Counted from the stretch's first letter, positions 35,908 to 45,889 are shown. The stretch: 64,000 bases of DNA from Alphaproteobacteria bacterium (GCA_024280375.1 JAJRQF010000095.1:1-64000); one strand, 5' to 3'. A program made the numbers and translations. The notes: generated by a model not told the origin, from the letters alone.

Positions 35908-36244
35908 GCAGCCAGATATATATCCACACACTTGTCTGGATATGGAATTATTAGCGCTATAAATGCAAAAAGGATTATCACCAAGAGCGCCAGAACCAAC
36001 TGCCAATAATACTAGCCATCGGAACAATGGCTTCTATAAATGGTTTGAAACCAATTTCAAGCGAAACTTCACCACATTCGCAATCAATATCACCAAGGCC
36101 TGTAATGCGCTGTGGCAATATGTATATATTCATTCAAAAGGCCAAATATATTGCACTTGAAGTAATTCGCTCATTGTACCCGCGGCCACCTGCCCTATAG
36201 AAGGGTGGATAGAATCAATCCGCGCAACAAAGTAAGCCCCACCA
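35908..36244. other. Divergent intergenic region, tRNA-Tyr / rlmB
   Basis: These 337 bases must contain the tRNA promoter (minus) and the rlmB promoter (plus). A 65-codon frame at 35963-36160 has no ribosome binding site or recognisable sequence and I do not call it. Nothing else is evident. Confidence 0.5.
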
Positions 36245-37198
36245 ATGAAAAACAAACGACAATCTTCCAGACATGCAAAAGGCCCGGCAGGCAGAGCGGG
36301 TTCCCCAACCCGAAACACAGAAACACGTGCGGACAATCAGGCCACCTTTCGCAATTCTGACAAGCGTGGGCAGGATAAGCGCGGGCAAGAAAGGCATGGG
36401 CAAGAAAGACCTGGGCAAGAAAGGCGCGGGCAGGAAAAACGCGGGCGCAGTACACGGGGCAAGGCGAAGCCCGAGCGGGTTTACCTCTATGGTATGCACA
36501 CGGTTAGAGCCGCACTTGAAAACCAGACCCGTGAAAAATACCGTCTTCACGCCACAGAAAATGCGCTTGGCCGATTGAACATCGACCCGGCCCTTATTGA
36601 TGGATTGGAAATCCTCCCGGCTGAAACAGGCGGACTGGGTCGGCTGGTTGGCGGTGAGGCCGTGCACCAGGGTGTTGTTTTGGAAGCAGCGCCTCTGCCC
36701 GCGATCAACATAGAAAACATGGAGCAAAAGCCGTTGGTGCTGGTGCTCGATCAAATTACCGACCCGCATAATGTCGGGGCAATTTTGCGCACAGCCGTTG
36801 CGATGGATGCGGGCGCGGTAATTTCTACCGCCCGCAATTCCGCACTGGAATCGGGTGTATTGGCGAAATCAGCCTCCGGTGCGGTGGATATGATCGACCA
36901 TATTCAGATCGGTAATTTGGCGCGCGCTATCGAGCGCTTGTCAGATCAGGGCTATTTCTGCATTGGACTGGATAGTGAAGGCCCGGCCCCACTTGAAGAA
37001 ACATTTGCGCAAGCCCCCAATGACGGACGCTTTATCGCTTTAGTGCTGGGCGCCGAGGGTCAGGGCCTGCGCAAGAAAACCCGCGAAACCTGCAACGCGC
37101 TAGCAAGGCTCGATATGCCGGGCGCGATCAAATCGCTTAACGTATCAAATGCGGCTGCAATATCGCTTTATGCGGCACGCAAATATCTGGACAATTAG
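36245..37198 (+). CDS. rlmB: 23S rRNA (guanosine-2'-O)-methyltransferase RlmB (SpoU/TrmH family)
   Basis: This 317-residue protein has the SpoU substrate-binding domain (YLYGMHTVRAALEN ... VHQGVVLEA) and the trefoil-knot catalytic domain with its three motifs: LDQITDPHNVGAILRTA, LGAEGQGLRKKTRE and SLNVSNAAAISLY. It should methylate a conserved guanosine of 23S rRNA (G2251 in E. coli). An extra 75-residue N-terminal extension is very basic, disordered and contains six tandem pentapeptides of the type D/E-K/R-x-G-Q. The ATG is at 36245. The catalytic part is entirely ordinary. Confidence 0.94.
   Translation: MKNKRQSSRHAKGPAGRAGSPTRNTETRADNQATFRNSDKRGQDKRGQERHGQERPGQERRGQEKRGRSTRGKAKPERVYLYGMHTVRAALENQTREKYRLHATENALGRLNIDPALIDGLEILPAETGGLGRLVGGEAVHQGVVLEAAPLPAINIENMEQKPLVLVLDQITDPHNVGAILRTAVAMDAGAVISTARNSALESGVLAKSASGAVDMIDHIQIGNLARAIERLSDQGYFCIGLDSEGPAPLEETFAQAPNDGRFIALVLGAEGQGLRKKTRETCNALARLDMPGAIKSLNVSNAAAISLYAARKYLDN
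36359..36448 (+). repeat. Six tandem 15-base units in the rlmB N-terminal extension
   Basis: Six in-frame 15-base units encode DKRGQ, DKRGQ, ERHGQ, ERPGQ, ERRGQ and EKRGR. The units keep frame, so copy number may vary between strains without breaking the gene. The encoded tail is Lys/Arg- and Gln-rich, suited to RNA contact. Confidence 0.85.
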
Positions 37199-37214
37199 AT
37201 TGTTTCACTCACAG

Positions 37215-37517
37215 CTAGTTGGACTGCTTACGATTTTTGCGTTCACGCAACACTTTTTGAACATCGATTATCTGCGGCCCGCCAATATAGGTGCGATTGG
37301 TAAAATCGGTTGGTGCGTAATACGGATCATATAAATATTCTTCTGGAATATGCAGCGCAAATCCATTGTTACGACGTTTTGAAGAACGGTGCCCGTAGCT
37401 TCGGAATTGCTTTGTATATTGATAGCGCTGCCCTGCATCAGAATATTCAGCAGTTACGGGTATAAGAAAACCGGCAAGCGCCAGCGCCAATATTGATTTC
37501 GAAATTAAATGCGCCAT
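37215..37517 (-). CDS. Small exported protein of unknown function
   Basis: This 100-residue protein has a clear signal peptide (HLISKSILALALAGFLIPVTA) and a mature part rich in Tyr, Arg and Lys (YQYTKQFRSYGHRSSKRRNN) with IPEEYLYDPYYAPTDF. It ends in a basic RERKNRKQ. I recognise no family. The ATG at 37517 is preceded by AAAGGA at good distance, which supports it as real. It converges on rlmB with only 16 bases between the stops. Confidence 0.7.
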   Translation of the reverse strand: MAHLISKSILALALAGFLIPVTAEYSDAGQRYQYTKQFRSYGHRSSKRRNNGFALHIPEEYLYDPYYAPTDFTNRTYIGGPQIIDVQKVLRERKNRKQSN

Positions 37518-37784
37518 TTCAGTCCTTTCCGCCCGGTTTTTGGGCGTGAAGCTGGTAAATTAAAAATACCGAAAACTTGTAAAACTTTCCGGCTGGCCGC
37601 ATTTGCATCAAATTTGCCTTGAATTGTTGGTAAAAACAACACTAAATTTCAATCTTGGTAAACACGCGAAAATAATTCAATACATGGTTCAGTTGGGCAT
37701 TTTTCTAAACCCCCTTTACCACCGGTTGGAAACGCGTTAACTTTTTTACCTAACGATAAAAAAAGACACCCCCGGGAGAAGATC

Positions 37785-39521
37785 ATGAAACTGACATCAC
37801 GCCTTTTATGTACGTCGATATTAACCGCTGTTGCGTTTAGCACAGCTTCCGCCTTTGCAGGCGAACCCACCCTTACGCGGATTGCAACTATGCCAACAGG
37901 CGCAGAAGTTACTGGTTTAACGACCAATGGTATTGGCGAGCTATTTTTAAACGCCCAGCATCCCGGAGGCAGCAATGCTTTGAAAGAGGGCAAAATTCCT
38001 GCATTTATCGGCTATGTGGCAGGATTTGATTCCCAAACCTTCAACGGTGCTTCCATGCCAATGCCGGCAGATGGAGAACGTAGTAAAGTCAACGTAACCG
38101 GCGGATCCTATGTGACACTCGCCCGCGCGGGCGAAACACTTGGTGATGGCAAGGTATTTGGTGGGGTTTATGATACATCCGGCAAGTTGATGTATATCTC
38201 CAACGCTCCCGACTATAACGGTTTCATTTCGCGCGGTGCTAATTCCGCTTATCTCTATACGGGCTGGGAAGGTGCAGGGCGTGATGGCGCGGGTGCTGTT
38301 AGCCGCCTTTCACTCAGCCGGGTTGACGGCAAATGGCAGGCGGATCTCAAGCAGTCCAAAATGCTGGACCTTAGTTCCATCGACGGTGGACAAGTTCTGT
38401 GTTCCGGTGTGGTCACACCTTGGGGCACGCCATTGCTTGCGGAGGAATATTTCTTCTTTAACACGGCCGTGTGGAACCACCCGGACAACCACGATGCTGA
38501 CGAAAAAGCCGGATTTCGAGGCGGCAATGATATTACATATATCAAGCCAAAAAACATGACCAAATACTTAGGCAAGATGGCCAACCCTTATCGCTATGGC
38601 TACATGTTTGAAATTAACAATGCGGCCGCAGAAGACGGGCAGGAACTGGTGAAGCATTATGCGACCGGGCGTCTTAGCCATGAAACTGCAGCCATCATGC
38701 CAGATATGAAAACCATCTATATGAGCGATGATGATTCTGCGAAATACAATTCGAAAAAATACAACACCGCATCCGGTGGCGTATTGTTCAAATTTGTAGC
38801 CGATACCAAAGGTGATTTAAGTGCCGGTTCGCTTTATGCCGCAAAAATGGCGCAGGACGATACCAGCGATCCAAACAAGGCGGGCTTTAATGTGACATGG
38901 GTGCTGCTTGGCCAATCCAACAATGCGCAGATTGCAGGCTGGATTGCAGAGTATGACAGTGTAACCGTCGCCGACTACAAGGAAGGTGAGTCCAGCTATA
39001 TCTCCAATACTGACATCAATAATTGGGCTGAAGGTAAAACTGGCAAAGACCTGAATGGCGATGGAACCGTTGGATCGTATAAGGACGATCGTCCAGCATT
39101 CCTTGAAGCCAGACGCGCCGCCGCCGCCCTTGGAGCCACCAACGAATGGGACAAGCTGGAGGGCATCACTTCCTATGGCAACACCGTATATGTGGGGGCA
39201 TCAGCGCTTTCCTGGACCATGGATAAGAGCTGGGGTGATCCAAACTGGATGACCGGCAAACGCGATGAAACTGATGGCGGCGATATCGCGCTCGACAAGG
39301 AAGATTGTGGTGGCGTTTACAAGGCAACAACTGGCGACGATTATAACATCACCCGGTTGGAGCCATACGTCATTGGCAAAACCACAGATGACGGCAAATG
39401 TGATGTGAACCGTCCAGCCAATCCAGATAATATTCTGGCTCTGGGTGGCGGTGTTCTATTGATCGGAGAAGATGCCGGCAAGAAAAAGCACCCGCTGGAT
39501 ATGCTTTGGATGGCTAAATAG
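37785..39521 (+). CDS. PhoX-like (DUF839) exported alkaline phosphatase family protein
   Basis: This 578-residue protein has a signal peptide (about 1-26, cleaved after AFA) and a beta-propeller-like DUF839/PhoX body: GLTTNGIGELFLNAQHPGGS near the N-terminus, HETAAIMPDMKTIYMSDDDS in the middle and NPDNILALGGGVLLIGEDAG at the end. PhoX enzymes are calcium- and iron-dependent phosphatases of the periplasm or outside. No twin-arginine pair is visible in the signal, unlike many PhoX proteins, so Sec export is likelier. No PHO box was found in the 267 bases upstream, so phosphate control is not shown. Confidence 0.82.
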   Translation: MKLTSRLLCTSILTAVAFSTASAFAGEPTLTRIATMPTGAEVTGLTTNGIGELFLNAQHPGGSNALKEGKIPAFIGYVAGFDSQTFNGASMPMPADGERSKVNVTGGSYVTLARAGETLGDGKVFGGVYDTSGKLMYISNAPDYNGFISRGANSAYLYTGWEGAGRDGAGAVSRLSLSRVDGKWQADLKQSKMLDLSSIDGGQVLCSGVVTPWGTPLLAEEYFFFNTAVWNHPDNHDADEKAGFRGGNDITYIKPKNMTKYLGKMANPYRYGYMFEINNAAAEDGQELVKHYATGRLSHETAAIMPDMKTIYMSDDDSAKYNSKKYNTASGGVLFKFVADTKGDLSAGSLYAAKMAQDDTSDPNKAGFNVTWVLLGQSNNAQIAGWIAEYDSVTVADYKEGESSYISNTDINNWAEGKTGKDLNGDGTVGSYKDDRPAFLEARRAAAALGATNEWDKLEGITSYGNTVYVGASALSWTMDKSWGDPNWMTGKRDETDGGDIALDKEDCGGVYKATTGDDYNITRLEPYVIGKTTDDGKCDVNRPANPDNILALGGGVLLIGEDAGKKKHPLDMLWMAK

Positions 39522-39550
39522 GCCAGACCCCTCATCTGAAGACAAAATTA

Positions 39551-39582
39551 AACCCGCCGTACAAATTGTGCGGCGGGTTTTT
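39551..39582 (+). terminator. Rho-independent terminator after the PhoX-like gene
   Basis: AACCCGCCG (39551-39559) pairs with CGGCGGGTT (39571-39579), followed by a T run. It lies 30 bases past the stop codon and is a strong intrinsic terminator. Confidence 0.88.
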
Positions 39583-39749
39583 GTTGGTAATATTTCAATC
39601 GCTCATATTTCATTCAATCAATTCACTCAATGCTTATGTGAAAGCGAGTGAATAACGAGCCGCCACCGTCGTGGCGCGAACTCGCAGGCTCGGTGCAAGG
39701 CATCGAAATAGCCGTGAGAGAGATAATTCAGGATAAATATCTTTGATAT

Positions 39750-40052
39750 TTAGTCCAACAAGGAACCAAGCTGCATGGCAATGCCCATGTCGCCATCGAT
39801 TTTCAACTTGCCCGACATGAACGCCATTTGTGCATTCAAATCACCGGATGCAATTTCGGCAAAATCTTCCATAGAAACACCGATGGTACAATCGGCTTCA
39901 CCGGTCTCATTATCAACAACCGCATCTGCGCCGGTTGCATCAATGCGAATAGCTCCGTCATCGCCAAAATCAAATACAACGACCTTGCCGTCAATGCCGC
40001 CTTTTTCCGCGACGCTTTTCTTCATTCCATCGGTAAGTTCTGCAAGTGACAT
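39750..40052 (-). CDS. SCP2 sterol-binding-domain protein
   Basis: This 100-residue protein is a stand-alone SCP2-like domain: GKVVVFDFGDDGAIRIDATGADAVV, ADCTIGVSMEDFAEIASGDLNAQMAFMSGKLKIDGDMGIAMQLGSLL. The ending, with GKLKIDGD, is diagnostic. Such proteins bind lipids or acyl chains in the cytoplasm. ATG 40052 follows AAGGAA and is preferred to the longer frame from 40127. It lies on the same strand as mntH but 165 bases away, so it may be transcribed separately. Confidence 0.88.
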   Translation of the reverse strand: MSLAELTDGMKKSVAEKGGIDGKVVVFDFGDDGAIRIDATGADAVVDNETGEADCTIGVSMEDFAEIASGDLNAQMAFMSGKLKIDGDMGIAMQLGSLLD

Positions 40053-40217
40053 TTCAAATTCCTTTGTGTTGATGTGAGTTTGTTTTGGCAGGTAATCGAA
40101 CATGCCGCAAATCAGATTATTATTCAATTGATGCTCTATTAGCGCAGTTTACGTAAAATGCCAAACAATATGATTACAAATCTCTTGATCGCCTCAAATT
40201 TGGAAGATTTGGAAATT

Positions 40218-41594
40218 TTAACCCGCGAGAAAATCAAATACCAGTTTGATATTTAATGCGATTACCAGAACCGCAATCACTGCTGCAAGCACCAACATCC
40301 AGGCGGGTGCCCTAAAATTCTTCATTTTTTTGCGGTCAGCAGAAAACATTACCAATGGCACAACCGCGAACGGCAATTGCAAGGAAAGCACTACCTGGCT
40401 GAGGATCAATAACTCGGTCGCGCCGCGCTCACCGAAATACCAGATCATCATGACTGCCGGAATAATTGCAAATCCGCGGGTAATCAGCCTGCGGGCAGCA
40501 AGCGGCAGCCTGATGCGCAAAAAACCCTCCATGATGATTTGCCCTGCCATTGTTGCGGTTACCGTCGATGAAAGGCCGGATGCGATAAGCGCCACGGCAA
40601 AAAGAACCGGCGCAATGGACGCGCCCAATAGTGGGGCGAGCAGTGCATGGGCATCGCCTAAATCCTCGACCGCCCCGTGCCCGCGATCGTAAAAGGCAGC
40701 TGCTGCCAGAACCAGAATTGACGCGTTGATGAACAGGGCAAACCCAAGTGCAATTGTAGAATCCAGCGTGGCAAAACGGATCGCATTTCGTTTGCCCGCA
40801 TCATCAAGCTCATAGGCTCTGGTCTGGACAATACCGGTGTGCAGATAAAGGTTATGCGGCATTACCGTTGCGCCCAATATGCCCAATGCCAAATAGAGCA
40901 TTCTTTGGTCGGTTATGATTTCAGGGGACGGCAAAAAACCGGAAAGAATGCCACTCATCGACGGCTGCGCGAGGATTAGCTGACCGACAAAACAAACCGC
41001 GATCACCAGGATCATGGTTACCACAAAGGCTTCAATCCATCGAAAACCACGCGATTGCAGGTAGAGAATTAGAAAAACATCAAATGCGGTGATTGCAACG
41101 CCCCAGATGAGCGGCAGCCCAAACAGCAATTGCAGGCCAATGGCGGTGCCAATAACCTCGGCCAAATCGGTAGCAATAATTGCAAGCTCCGCCAGTACCC
41201 ACAATATGAATGATACGGGCCTGGAATATGAATCACGGCAGGCCTGCGCAAGATCACGCCCGGTGGCTATTGCAAAACGCGCGCACAATGCCTGCAGCAA
41301 AATTGCCATAAATGACGATACCAATACGGCCGCCAACAAAGTGTAGCCAAACTCTGATCCGCCGGCGATCGATGTCGCCCAGTTTCCGGGGTCCATATAA
41401 CCGACAGAAACCAGAAAGCCCGGCCCTAAAAATGCAAAAAACCTCGAAAAGAACCGACCTTTAGTCGGCACAGGAACCGAGCGATAGGACTCAATCATCG
41501 ACGGCGTATCGATGGATGTATGAAACCCGTCATCGGTATTTTTATCTAAGGAAGTTTTTGAATCCAACTGACCGCTTTCCAACGTAAAACGCAT
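40218..41594 (-). CDS. mntH: Nramp-family divalent metal transporter
   Basis: This 458-residue protein has about eleven TM segments and the Nramp signature [15 protein letters not shown] in TM1 (metal-binding Asp and Asn) and [16 protein letters not shown] in TM6 (the MPH metal motif). It should take up Mn(II), possibly Fe(II), with protons across the inner membrane. The N-terminus has a 45-residue hydrophilic extension before TM1. A Mur/Fur-type box lies upstream at 41645, in keeping with manganese-responsive control known for rhizobial mntH genes. Confidence 0.94.
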   Translation of the reverse strand: MRFTLESGQLDSKTSLDKNTDDGFHTSIDTPSMIESYRSVPVPTKGRFFSRFFAFLGPGFLVSVGYMDPGNWATSIAGGSEFGYTLLAAVLVSSFMAILLQALCARFAIATGRDLAQACRDSYSRPVSFILWVLAELAIIATDLAEVIGTAIGLQLLFGLPLIWGVAITAFDVFLILYLQSRGFRWIEAFVVTMILVIAVCFVGQLILAQPSMSGILSGFLPSPEIITDQRMLYLALGILGATVMPHNLYLHTGIVQTRAYELDDAGKRNAIRFATLDSTIALGFALFINASILVLAAAAFYDRGHGAVEDLGDAHALLAPLLGASIAPVLFAVALIASGLSSTVTATMAGQIIMEGFLRIRLPLAARRLITRGFAIIPAVMMIWYFGERGATELLILSQVVLSLQLPFAVVPLVMFSADRKKMKNFRAPAWMLVLAAVIAVLVIALNIKLVFDFLAG

Positions 41595-41644
41595 GAGGGC
41601 TTGTCGAGATTGCCGGACAAAATATCACCCGGAATTATTGCTAA

Positions 41645-41659
41645 TGCAAATCATTCGCA
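41645..41659. promoter_or_regulatory. Mur/Fur-like box upstream of mntH
   Basis: TGCAAATCATTCGCA is a 15-base near-perfect palindrome (one mismatch) 51 bases before the mntH start. Its TGCAAAT half-site resembles Mur/Fur boxes of alphaproteobacteria. Confidence 0.6.
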
Positions 41660-41864
41660 AAAGCAATTGCTTTTGTACACATTCGAAAAATCAGCCTGAT
41701 TGTGCGGCTTAACAATATTTCCTGCCTCTACAAACACTCTTCATTGGTTGGTTGGCGTGGCCAAGATCTTGTATATTCAGGTTTATCTAATTCACCGGTT
41801 GAAAAATTAGCGCCCCTAAGCCATTCTGCCAAAAAAACCACACCCAAACTAAAGGAAATCTCCC

Positions 41865-43043
41865 TTGCGCGAAGCTCTCATCGTCTCCACTGCCCGCACC
41901 CCCATTGGCAAAGCCTATCGCGGTTCGTTCAACGCTACTCCCTCCCCCACCCTTGCCGGGCACGCCATTGAACATGCGGTCAAACGCGCAGGCGTTGAAG
42001 GCGCGGAAATTGAAGATGTGGTGATGGGTGCCGCCCTGCAACAGGGCGTTCAGGCAAGCAATATCGGCCGGTTGGCCGCCCTTCGTGCAGGCTTGCCGGT
42101 CAGTGTTGCCGGACAATCTGTCGACCGTCAATGCGCCTCTGGCATGATGGCCATATCAATTGCCGCTAAACAGGTAATTTGCGACGGTATGCAAATCGCC
42201 GTTGGTGGCGGGGTTGAATCCGTTTCCATGGTTCAAACCGGTAAAATGCGGGTTGCCGTTGATCCCTCCCTCGTGGCCATGCACAAGGATGTACACATGC
42301 CCATGTTGCAGACCGCCGAAGTTGTGGCTGAGCGCTACAATATTTCCCGCGAGGTTATGGATGACTACGCGCTTCAATCGCAACAAAGAACGGCTGCGGG
42401 CCAACAGGCTGGCAAGTTTGATGATGAAATTGTGCCGCTTGCATCAACCATGATGATGAAAGACCGGGAAAGCGGCGAGGTTTCCAGCCACGATGTGACC
42501 TTGGAAAAAGACGAGGGCAATCGTCCATCCACCACGCTTGAAGGCTTGCAGGGCCTAAAACCCGTACTTGGACCGGATATGAGCATTACCGCCGGGAATG
42601 CCAGCCAACTATCCGATGGTGCTTCTGCCGCCGTTGTGATGGAGGCCAAAGAGGTTGAAAAACGCGGCCTCACCCCGCTTGGTGCCTATCGCGGCATCGC
42701 AGTTGCCGGTCTTGAACCGGATGAAATGGGCATAGGCCCAATATATGCTGTGCCAAAACTGCTTGCGGCCAACGGGCTAAAAATGGACGACATCGGCCTT
42801 TGGGAACTCAATGAGGCATTTGCAGTGCAGGTTTTGCATTCGCGCAATGTGCTGGGCATTCCCGATGAAATACTCAACGTCAATGGTGGGGCAATCTCCA
42901 TTGGTCACCCCTATGGCATGTCTGGCGCTCGCATGGTTGGACACGCGCTGATAGAAGGCAAGCGTCGGGGCGTAAAATATGTGGTTTGCACCATGTGCGT
43001 TGGTGGTGGCATGGGTGCTGCTGGCCTGTTTGAAGTGCTTTGA
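41865..43043 (+). CDS. Thiolase (acetyl-CoA C-acyltransferase)
   Basis: This 392-residue thiolase has the nucleophile Cys in [11 protein letters not shown] near residue 89, the catalytic His in [11 protein letters not shown] and the second Cys in [13 protein letters not shown]. It carries out the last, CoA-dependent cleavage of beta-oxidation or the reverse condensation. The start is TTG 41865 behind AAAGGAA. It precedes a FadJ/FadB-like gene by 11 bases, so the pair forms a beta-oxidation operon. Chain-length preference cannot be read from the sequence. Confidence 0.93.
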   Translation: MREALIVSTARTPIGKAYRGSFNATPSPTLAGHAIEHAVKRAGVEGAEIEDVVMGAALQQGVQASNIGRLAALRAGLPVSVAGQSVDRQCASGMMAISIAAKQVICDGMQIAVGGGVESVSMVQTGKMRVAVDPSLVAMHKDVHMPMLQTAEVVAERYNISREVMDDYALQSQQRTAAGQQAGKFDDEIVPLASTMMMKDRESGEVSSHDVTLEKDEGNRPSTTLEGLQGLKPVLGPDMSITAGNASQLSDGASAAVVMEAKEVEKRGLTPLGAYRGIAVAGLEPDEMGIGPIYAVPKLLAANGLKMDDIGLWELNEAFAVQVLHSRNVLGIPDEILNVNGGAISIGHPYGMSGARMVGHALIEGKRRGVKYVVCTMCVGGGMGAAGLFEVL

Positions 43044-43054
43044 GGATAAATAAT

Positions 43055-45151
43055 ATGACCGCTGTTGAAATGAACCGCGAGGGCGATGTTGCCGTCCTCC
43101 TGATTAACAATCCACCTGTAAATGCGCTTTCCCATGCGGTGCGTATGGGGCTGAAACTGGGACTTGAGTTTGCCGATGGTTCAGGTGCAAAGGCTGTGGT
43201 TATCGCCGGTCAGGGCGGCACATTTATTGCCGGGGCTGATATAAAGGAATTTGGCCAGCCGCCAAAGGAACCTGGCCTTGGCGACGTGATTGATCTGATC
43301 GAGGCCTGCTCCATACCTGTTGTTGCAGCCATTGAAGGAAATACACTTGGCGGCGGGTTGGAAGTAGCACTTGGCTGCCATTACCGGATTGCCAATGTCA
43401 AAGCCCGCGTCGGCCTGCCCGAAGTAACGCTGGGCATTTTACCCGGTGCTGGTGGCACCCAGCGATTACCCCGGCTGATAGATGCGCCTGAAGCGCTGGC
43501 GATGATCACATCCGGTGCACCAATAGACGGACGAAAAGCCAAAGCAATCGGTCTGGTTGATGAAATCATTGAGGGAAATTGCGTTGAGGCTGCCATTGCC
43601 TATGCGCATTCAATCGCTGACAAACCATTCGACGACCGCCGCCTTTCGAAGCGGGAATTGTCATTGAGCAAAGTAATATCTCTACAATTTGAAGGGGTAG
43701 ATGCCCAGATCATCAAACGTGCGCGCGGAGCGATTGCACCACTCAAGGCAGCCGAATGTGTAAAAGCCGCCTATACCCTGCCCTACCCGGAAGGCATTGC
43801 CAAAGAGCGCGAAACATTCATAGAGCTTGTTGCCTCTGACCAATCAAAGGCGCTACGCCATATTTTCTTTGCTGAACGGGCGGCGGCAAAAGCCCCATCC
43901 GATGTTTCCGGCACCCCGCGCGATGTTGCGTCAGTCGGCATTATCGGTGGTGGCACCATGGGCGGCGGCATCGCCATGACCTTTGCCGATGCGGGCATTC
44001 CGGTCACCATTATCGAGATGAGTGATGAGGCATCTAAACGCGGCATCGCCATGATGGAAAAAAACTGGCAGCGCAGTGCCGCACGTGGGCGCATATCTGA
44101 AAAGGATGTCGAGACCCGCATGGCGCTGGTCACCGGCTCCACCTCCTATGACAGCCTTAAAGATGCTGATCTGATCATCGAGGCGGTGTTTGAAACCATG
44201 GCCATCAAAAAGGACGTATTTGGCAAGATCGATGCAGTTGCCAAGCCCGGCGCGGTGCTTGCCAGCAACACCTCCTATCTTGACATCAACGAAATTGCCG
44301 CCTCGACCTCGCGCCCGCGCGATGTTTTGGGCATGCATTATTTCTCGCCCGCCAATATTATGCGGCTGCTGGAAATTGTGCGCACCGATGAGACCGCCGA
44401 TGACGCGCTTTTAACCGCCCTGGCGATTGCCAAGCGCACCCGCAAAAACGCGGTTGTAGCAGGTGTGTGCCACGGCTTTATCGGCAATCGCATGTTGACC
44501 CCCTATGCCCGACAGGCCGGGTTGTTGTTGCTGGAAGGCGCTTCACCCGAGCAGGTTGACAGTGCACTGACCAAATTTGGCTTTGCCATGGGGGTGTTTT
44601 CCGTCGGCGATCTTGCCGGTCTCGATATTGGCTATAAATCCCGCAAGGACCGCCAACTGGAACCGCACGAGGTGCGTGTATCGCTAATTGCCGACCGTTT
44701 GGTGGAGGCTGGCCATCTGGGGCAGAAATCCGGCTCCGGCTATTATCTTTACGACAAGGAAACCCGGGCCCGCAGTGAAAATCCGGCTGCAACCGACATC
44801 ATCAATGCGGTGCGCGAAGAACTTGGCATTACGCCGCGCGCAATCGACGAGAACGAGATCATTCAACGCACTCAGTTTGCCCTGATCAATGAGGGTGCGC
44901 ATATTCTGGCCGAGGGCATTGCCCAGCGTTCCAGCGATATTGATGTGGTTTATAACCACGGCTATGCCTATCCGCGCTGGCGTGGCGGGCCGATGCATTA
45001 TGGCGACAGCGTTGGCCTTAAGATAGTTGCTGATGCAGTGGTTAAATTTGCGGAAGGCGATGGCGCGCTTTTCTGGAAACCGGCCCCGCTGCTTTTGGAA
45101 CTTGCCGAAAACAAAATGACCTTTTCCGAGCATGACCGGCATAACCAATAG
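43055..45151 (+). CDS. Bifunctional enoyl-CoA hydratase / 3-hydroxyacyl-CoA dehydrogenase
   Basis: This 698-residue protein joins an N-terminal crotonase domain (FIAGADIKEF oxyanion segment and EVTLGILPGAGGTQRLPRL, about 1-190) to a 3-hydroxyacyl-CoA dehydrogenase (NAD motif GIIGGGTMGGGIAMTF near residue 295) and two C-terminal dimerisation domains (with HGFIGNRML and YPRWRGGPMHY). This is the FadJ/FadB-like or peroxisomal multifunctional enzyme layout. ATG 43055 follows GAGG. With the thiolase it completes three beta-oxidation steps. Confidence 0.93.
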   Translation: MTAVEMNREGDVAVLLINNPPVNALSHAVRMGLKLGLEFADGSGAKAVVIAGQGGTFIAGADIKEFGQPPKEPGLGDVIDLIEACSIPVVAAIEGNTLGGGLEVALGCHYRIANVKARVGLPEVTLGILPGAGGTQRLPRLIDAPEALAMITSGAPIDGRKAKAIGLVDEIIEGNCVEAAIAYAHSIADKPFDDRRLSKRELSLSKVISLQFEGVDAQIIKRARGAIAPLKAAECVKAAYTLPYPEGIAKERETFIELVASDQSKALRHIFFAERAAAKAPSDVSGTPRDVASVGIIGGGTMGGGIAMTFADAGIPVTIIEMSDEASKRGIAMMEKNWQRSAARGRISEKDVETRMALVTGSTSYDSLKDADLIIEAVFETMAIKKDVFGKIDAVAKPGAVLASNTSYLDINEIAASTSRPRDVLGMHYFSPANIMRLLEIVRTDETADDALLTALAIAKRTRKNAVVAGVCHGFIGNRMLTPYARQAGLLLLEGASPEQVDSALTKFGFAMGVFSVGDLAGLDIGYKSRKDRQLEPHEVRVSLIADRLVEAGHLGQKSGSGYYLYDKETRARSENPAATDIINAVREELGITPRAIDENEIIQRTQFALINEGAHILAEGIAQRSSDIDVVYNHGYAYPRWRGGPMHYGDSVGLKIVADAVVKFAEGDGALFWKPAPLLLELAENKMTFSEHDRHNQ

Positions 45152-45481
45152 GCGCGCGCTGCACAGGTTCGATATGTTTGCGGCGTTTGATACGGGACGG
45201 GTTCCAATCCCGTCCTGAAGGTTTCAGTATAAATGGATACAGTTCATGTGTCGCCCGATATTTGGGTTTGACAAAAGCCCCGTGCCTGCCCATCAGATTA
45301 TTTTGCGGGCAATTGCCGGATTTAATACGGTTTGCGGTTGCAATTAAAAAGGCGATGGTTTATCGGCATGGCGCAGCATTATTTAATGCCTGTTGCAAAT
45401 CACCTGCACCCGACCATGGGGGCAATTGAATTTGCAAAGACAATGCGCAATGATGAGTTTTACTAAATTCAAGCGCCTTGG
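45152..45481. other. Intergenic region with a GC-rich hairpin
   Basis: These 330 bases lie between the FadJ-like gene and tRNA-Thr. GGACGGG (45195-45201) pairs with CCCGTCC (45209-45215) around a 7-base loop; there is no T run, so terminator function is uncertain. The rest holds the tRNA promoter and no recognisable gene. Confidence 0.45.
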
Positions 45482-45557
45482 GCCCCTATAGCTCAGCTGG
45501 TAGAGCAACTGATTTGTAATCAGTAGGTCACGCGTTCGAATCGTGTTGGGGGCACCA
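45482..45557 (+). tRNA. tRNA-Thr (anticodon TGT)
   Basis: The acceptor stem GCCCCTA pairs with TGGGGGC, the D arm is GCTCAGCTGGTAGAGC, the anticodon stem-loop is CTGATTTGTAATCAG with TGT, and the T arm contains GTTCGAATC. The CCA end is encoded. It reads the ACA codon. Confidence 0.95.
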
Positions 45558-45784
45558 TTTTTCTTATATATCAACAACTTACGATTTTGGCATTTTGTGC
45601 TGAAAATAAAAGCACCGTATAAGCACCGGATTTGGCAAGTTGGCATTTGCGGTACGACAAAAATCACATCTTATCAATGACTTCCTTACAGTACTCGATT
45701 GTAACTTCCTTCGCACGGGTGTGGTCTTGTCACGGTTTGATTCCGTGTCTTTGAATGGAATAATAGCCATCAAGGAGAAAGAAC

Positions 45785-45889
45785 ATGACACATAGACCCA
45801 GCGTCGATTTCAAAAATGTAGCGCCAGAGTCTATTGTTTTCAATCCGGAAGCCCGAGCATTTTCAGGTTTTTCAGCATCCGGTTCATAA
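45785..45889 (+). CDS. Small ORF with strong ribosome binding site, possibly a truncated gene
   Basis: ATG 45785 lies behind AAGGAG with ideal spacing and encodes only 34 residues (MTHRPSVDFKNVAPESIVFN and 14 more). Its last 50 bases run into the 3' end of the cyclase gene on the other strand. It could be a real microprotein, or the surviving start of a gene cut off when neighbouring DNA was rearranged next to tRNA-Thr. No family is recognised. Confidence 0.35.
   Translation: MTHRPSVDFKNVAPESIVFNPEARAFSGFSASGS

Noticed and set aside
35963-36160. 65-codon open frame between tRNA-Tyr and rlmB
   Set aside because: No ribosome binding site and no family-like sequence.
36195-36769. Cys/Ala/Phe-rich frames antisense to rlmB
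   Set aside because: They mirror the 15-base repeats of rlmB and show no independent support.
45195-45215. Hairpin as a rho-independent terminator
   Set aside because: The stem is strong but has no T run, so I list it only as an uncertain structure.
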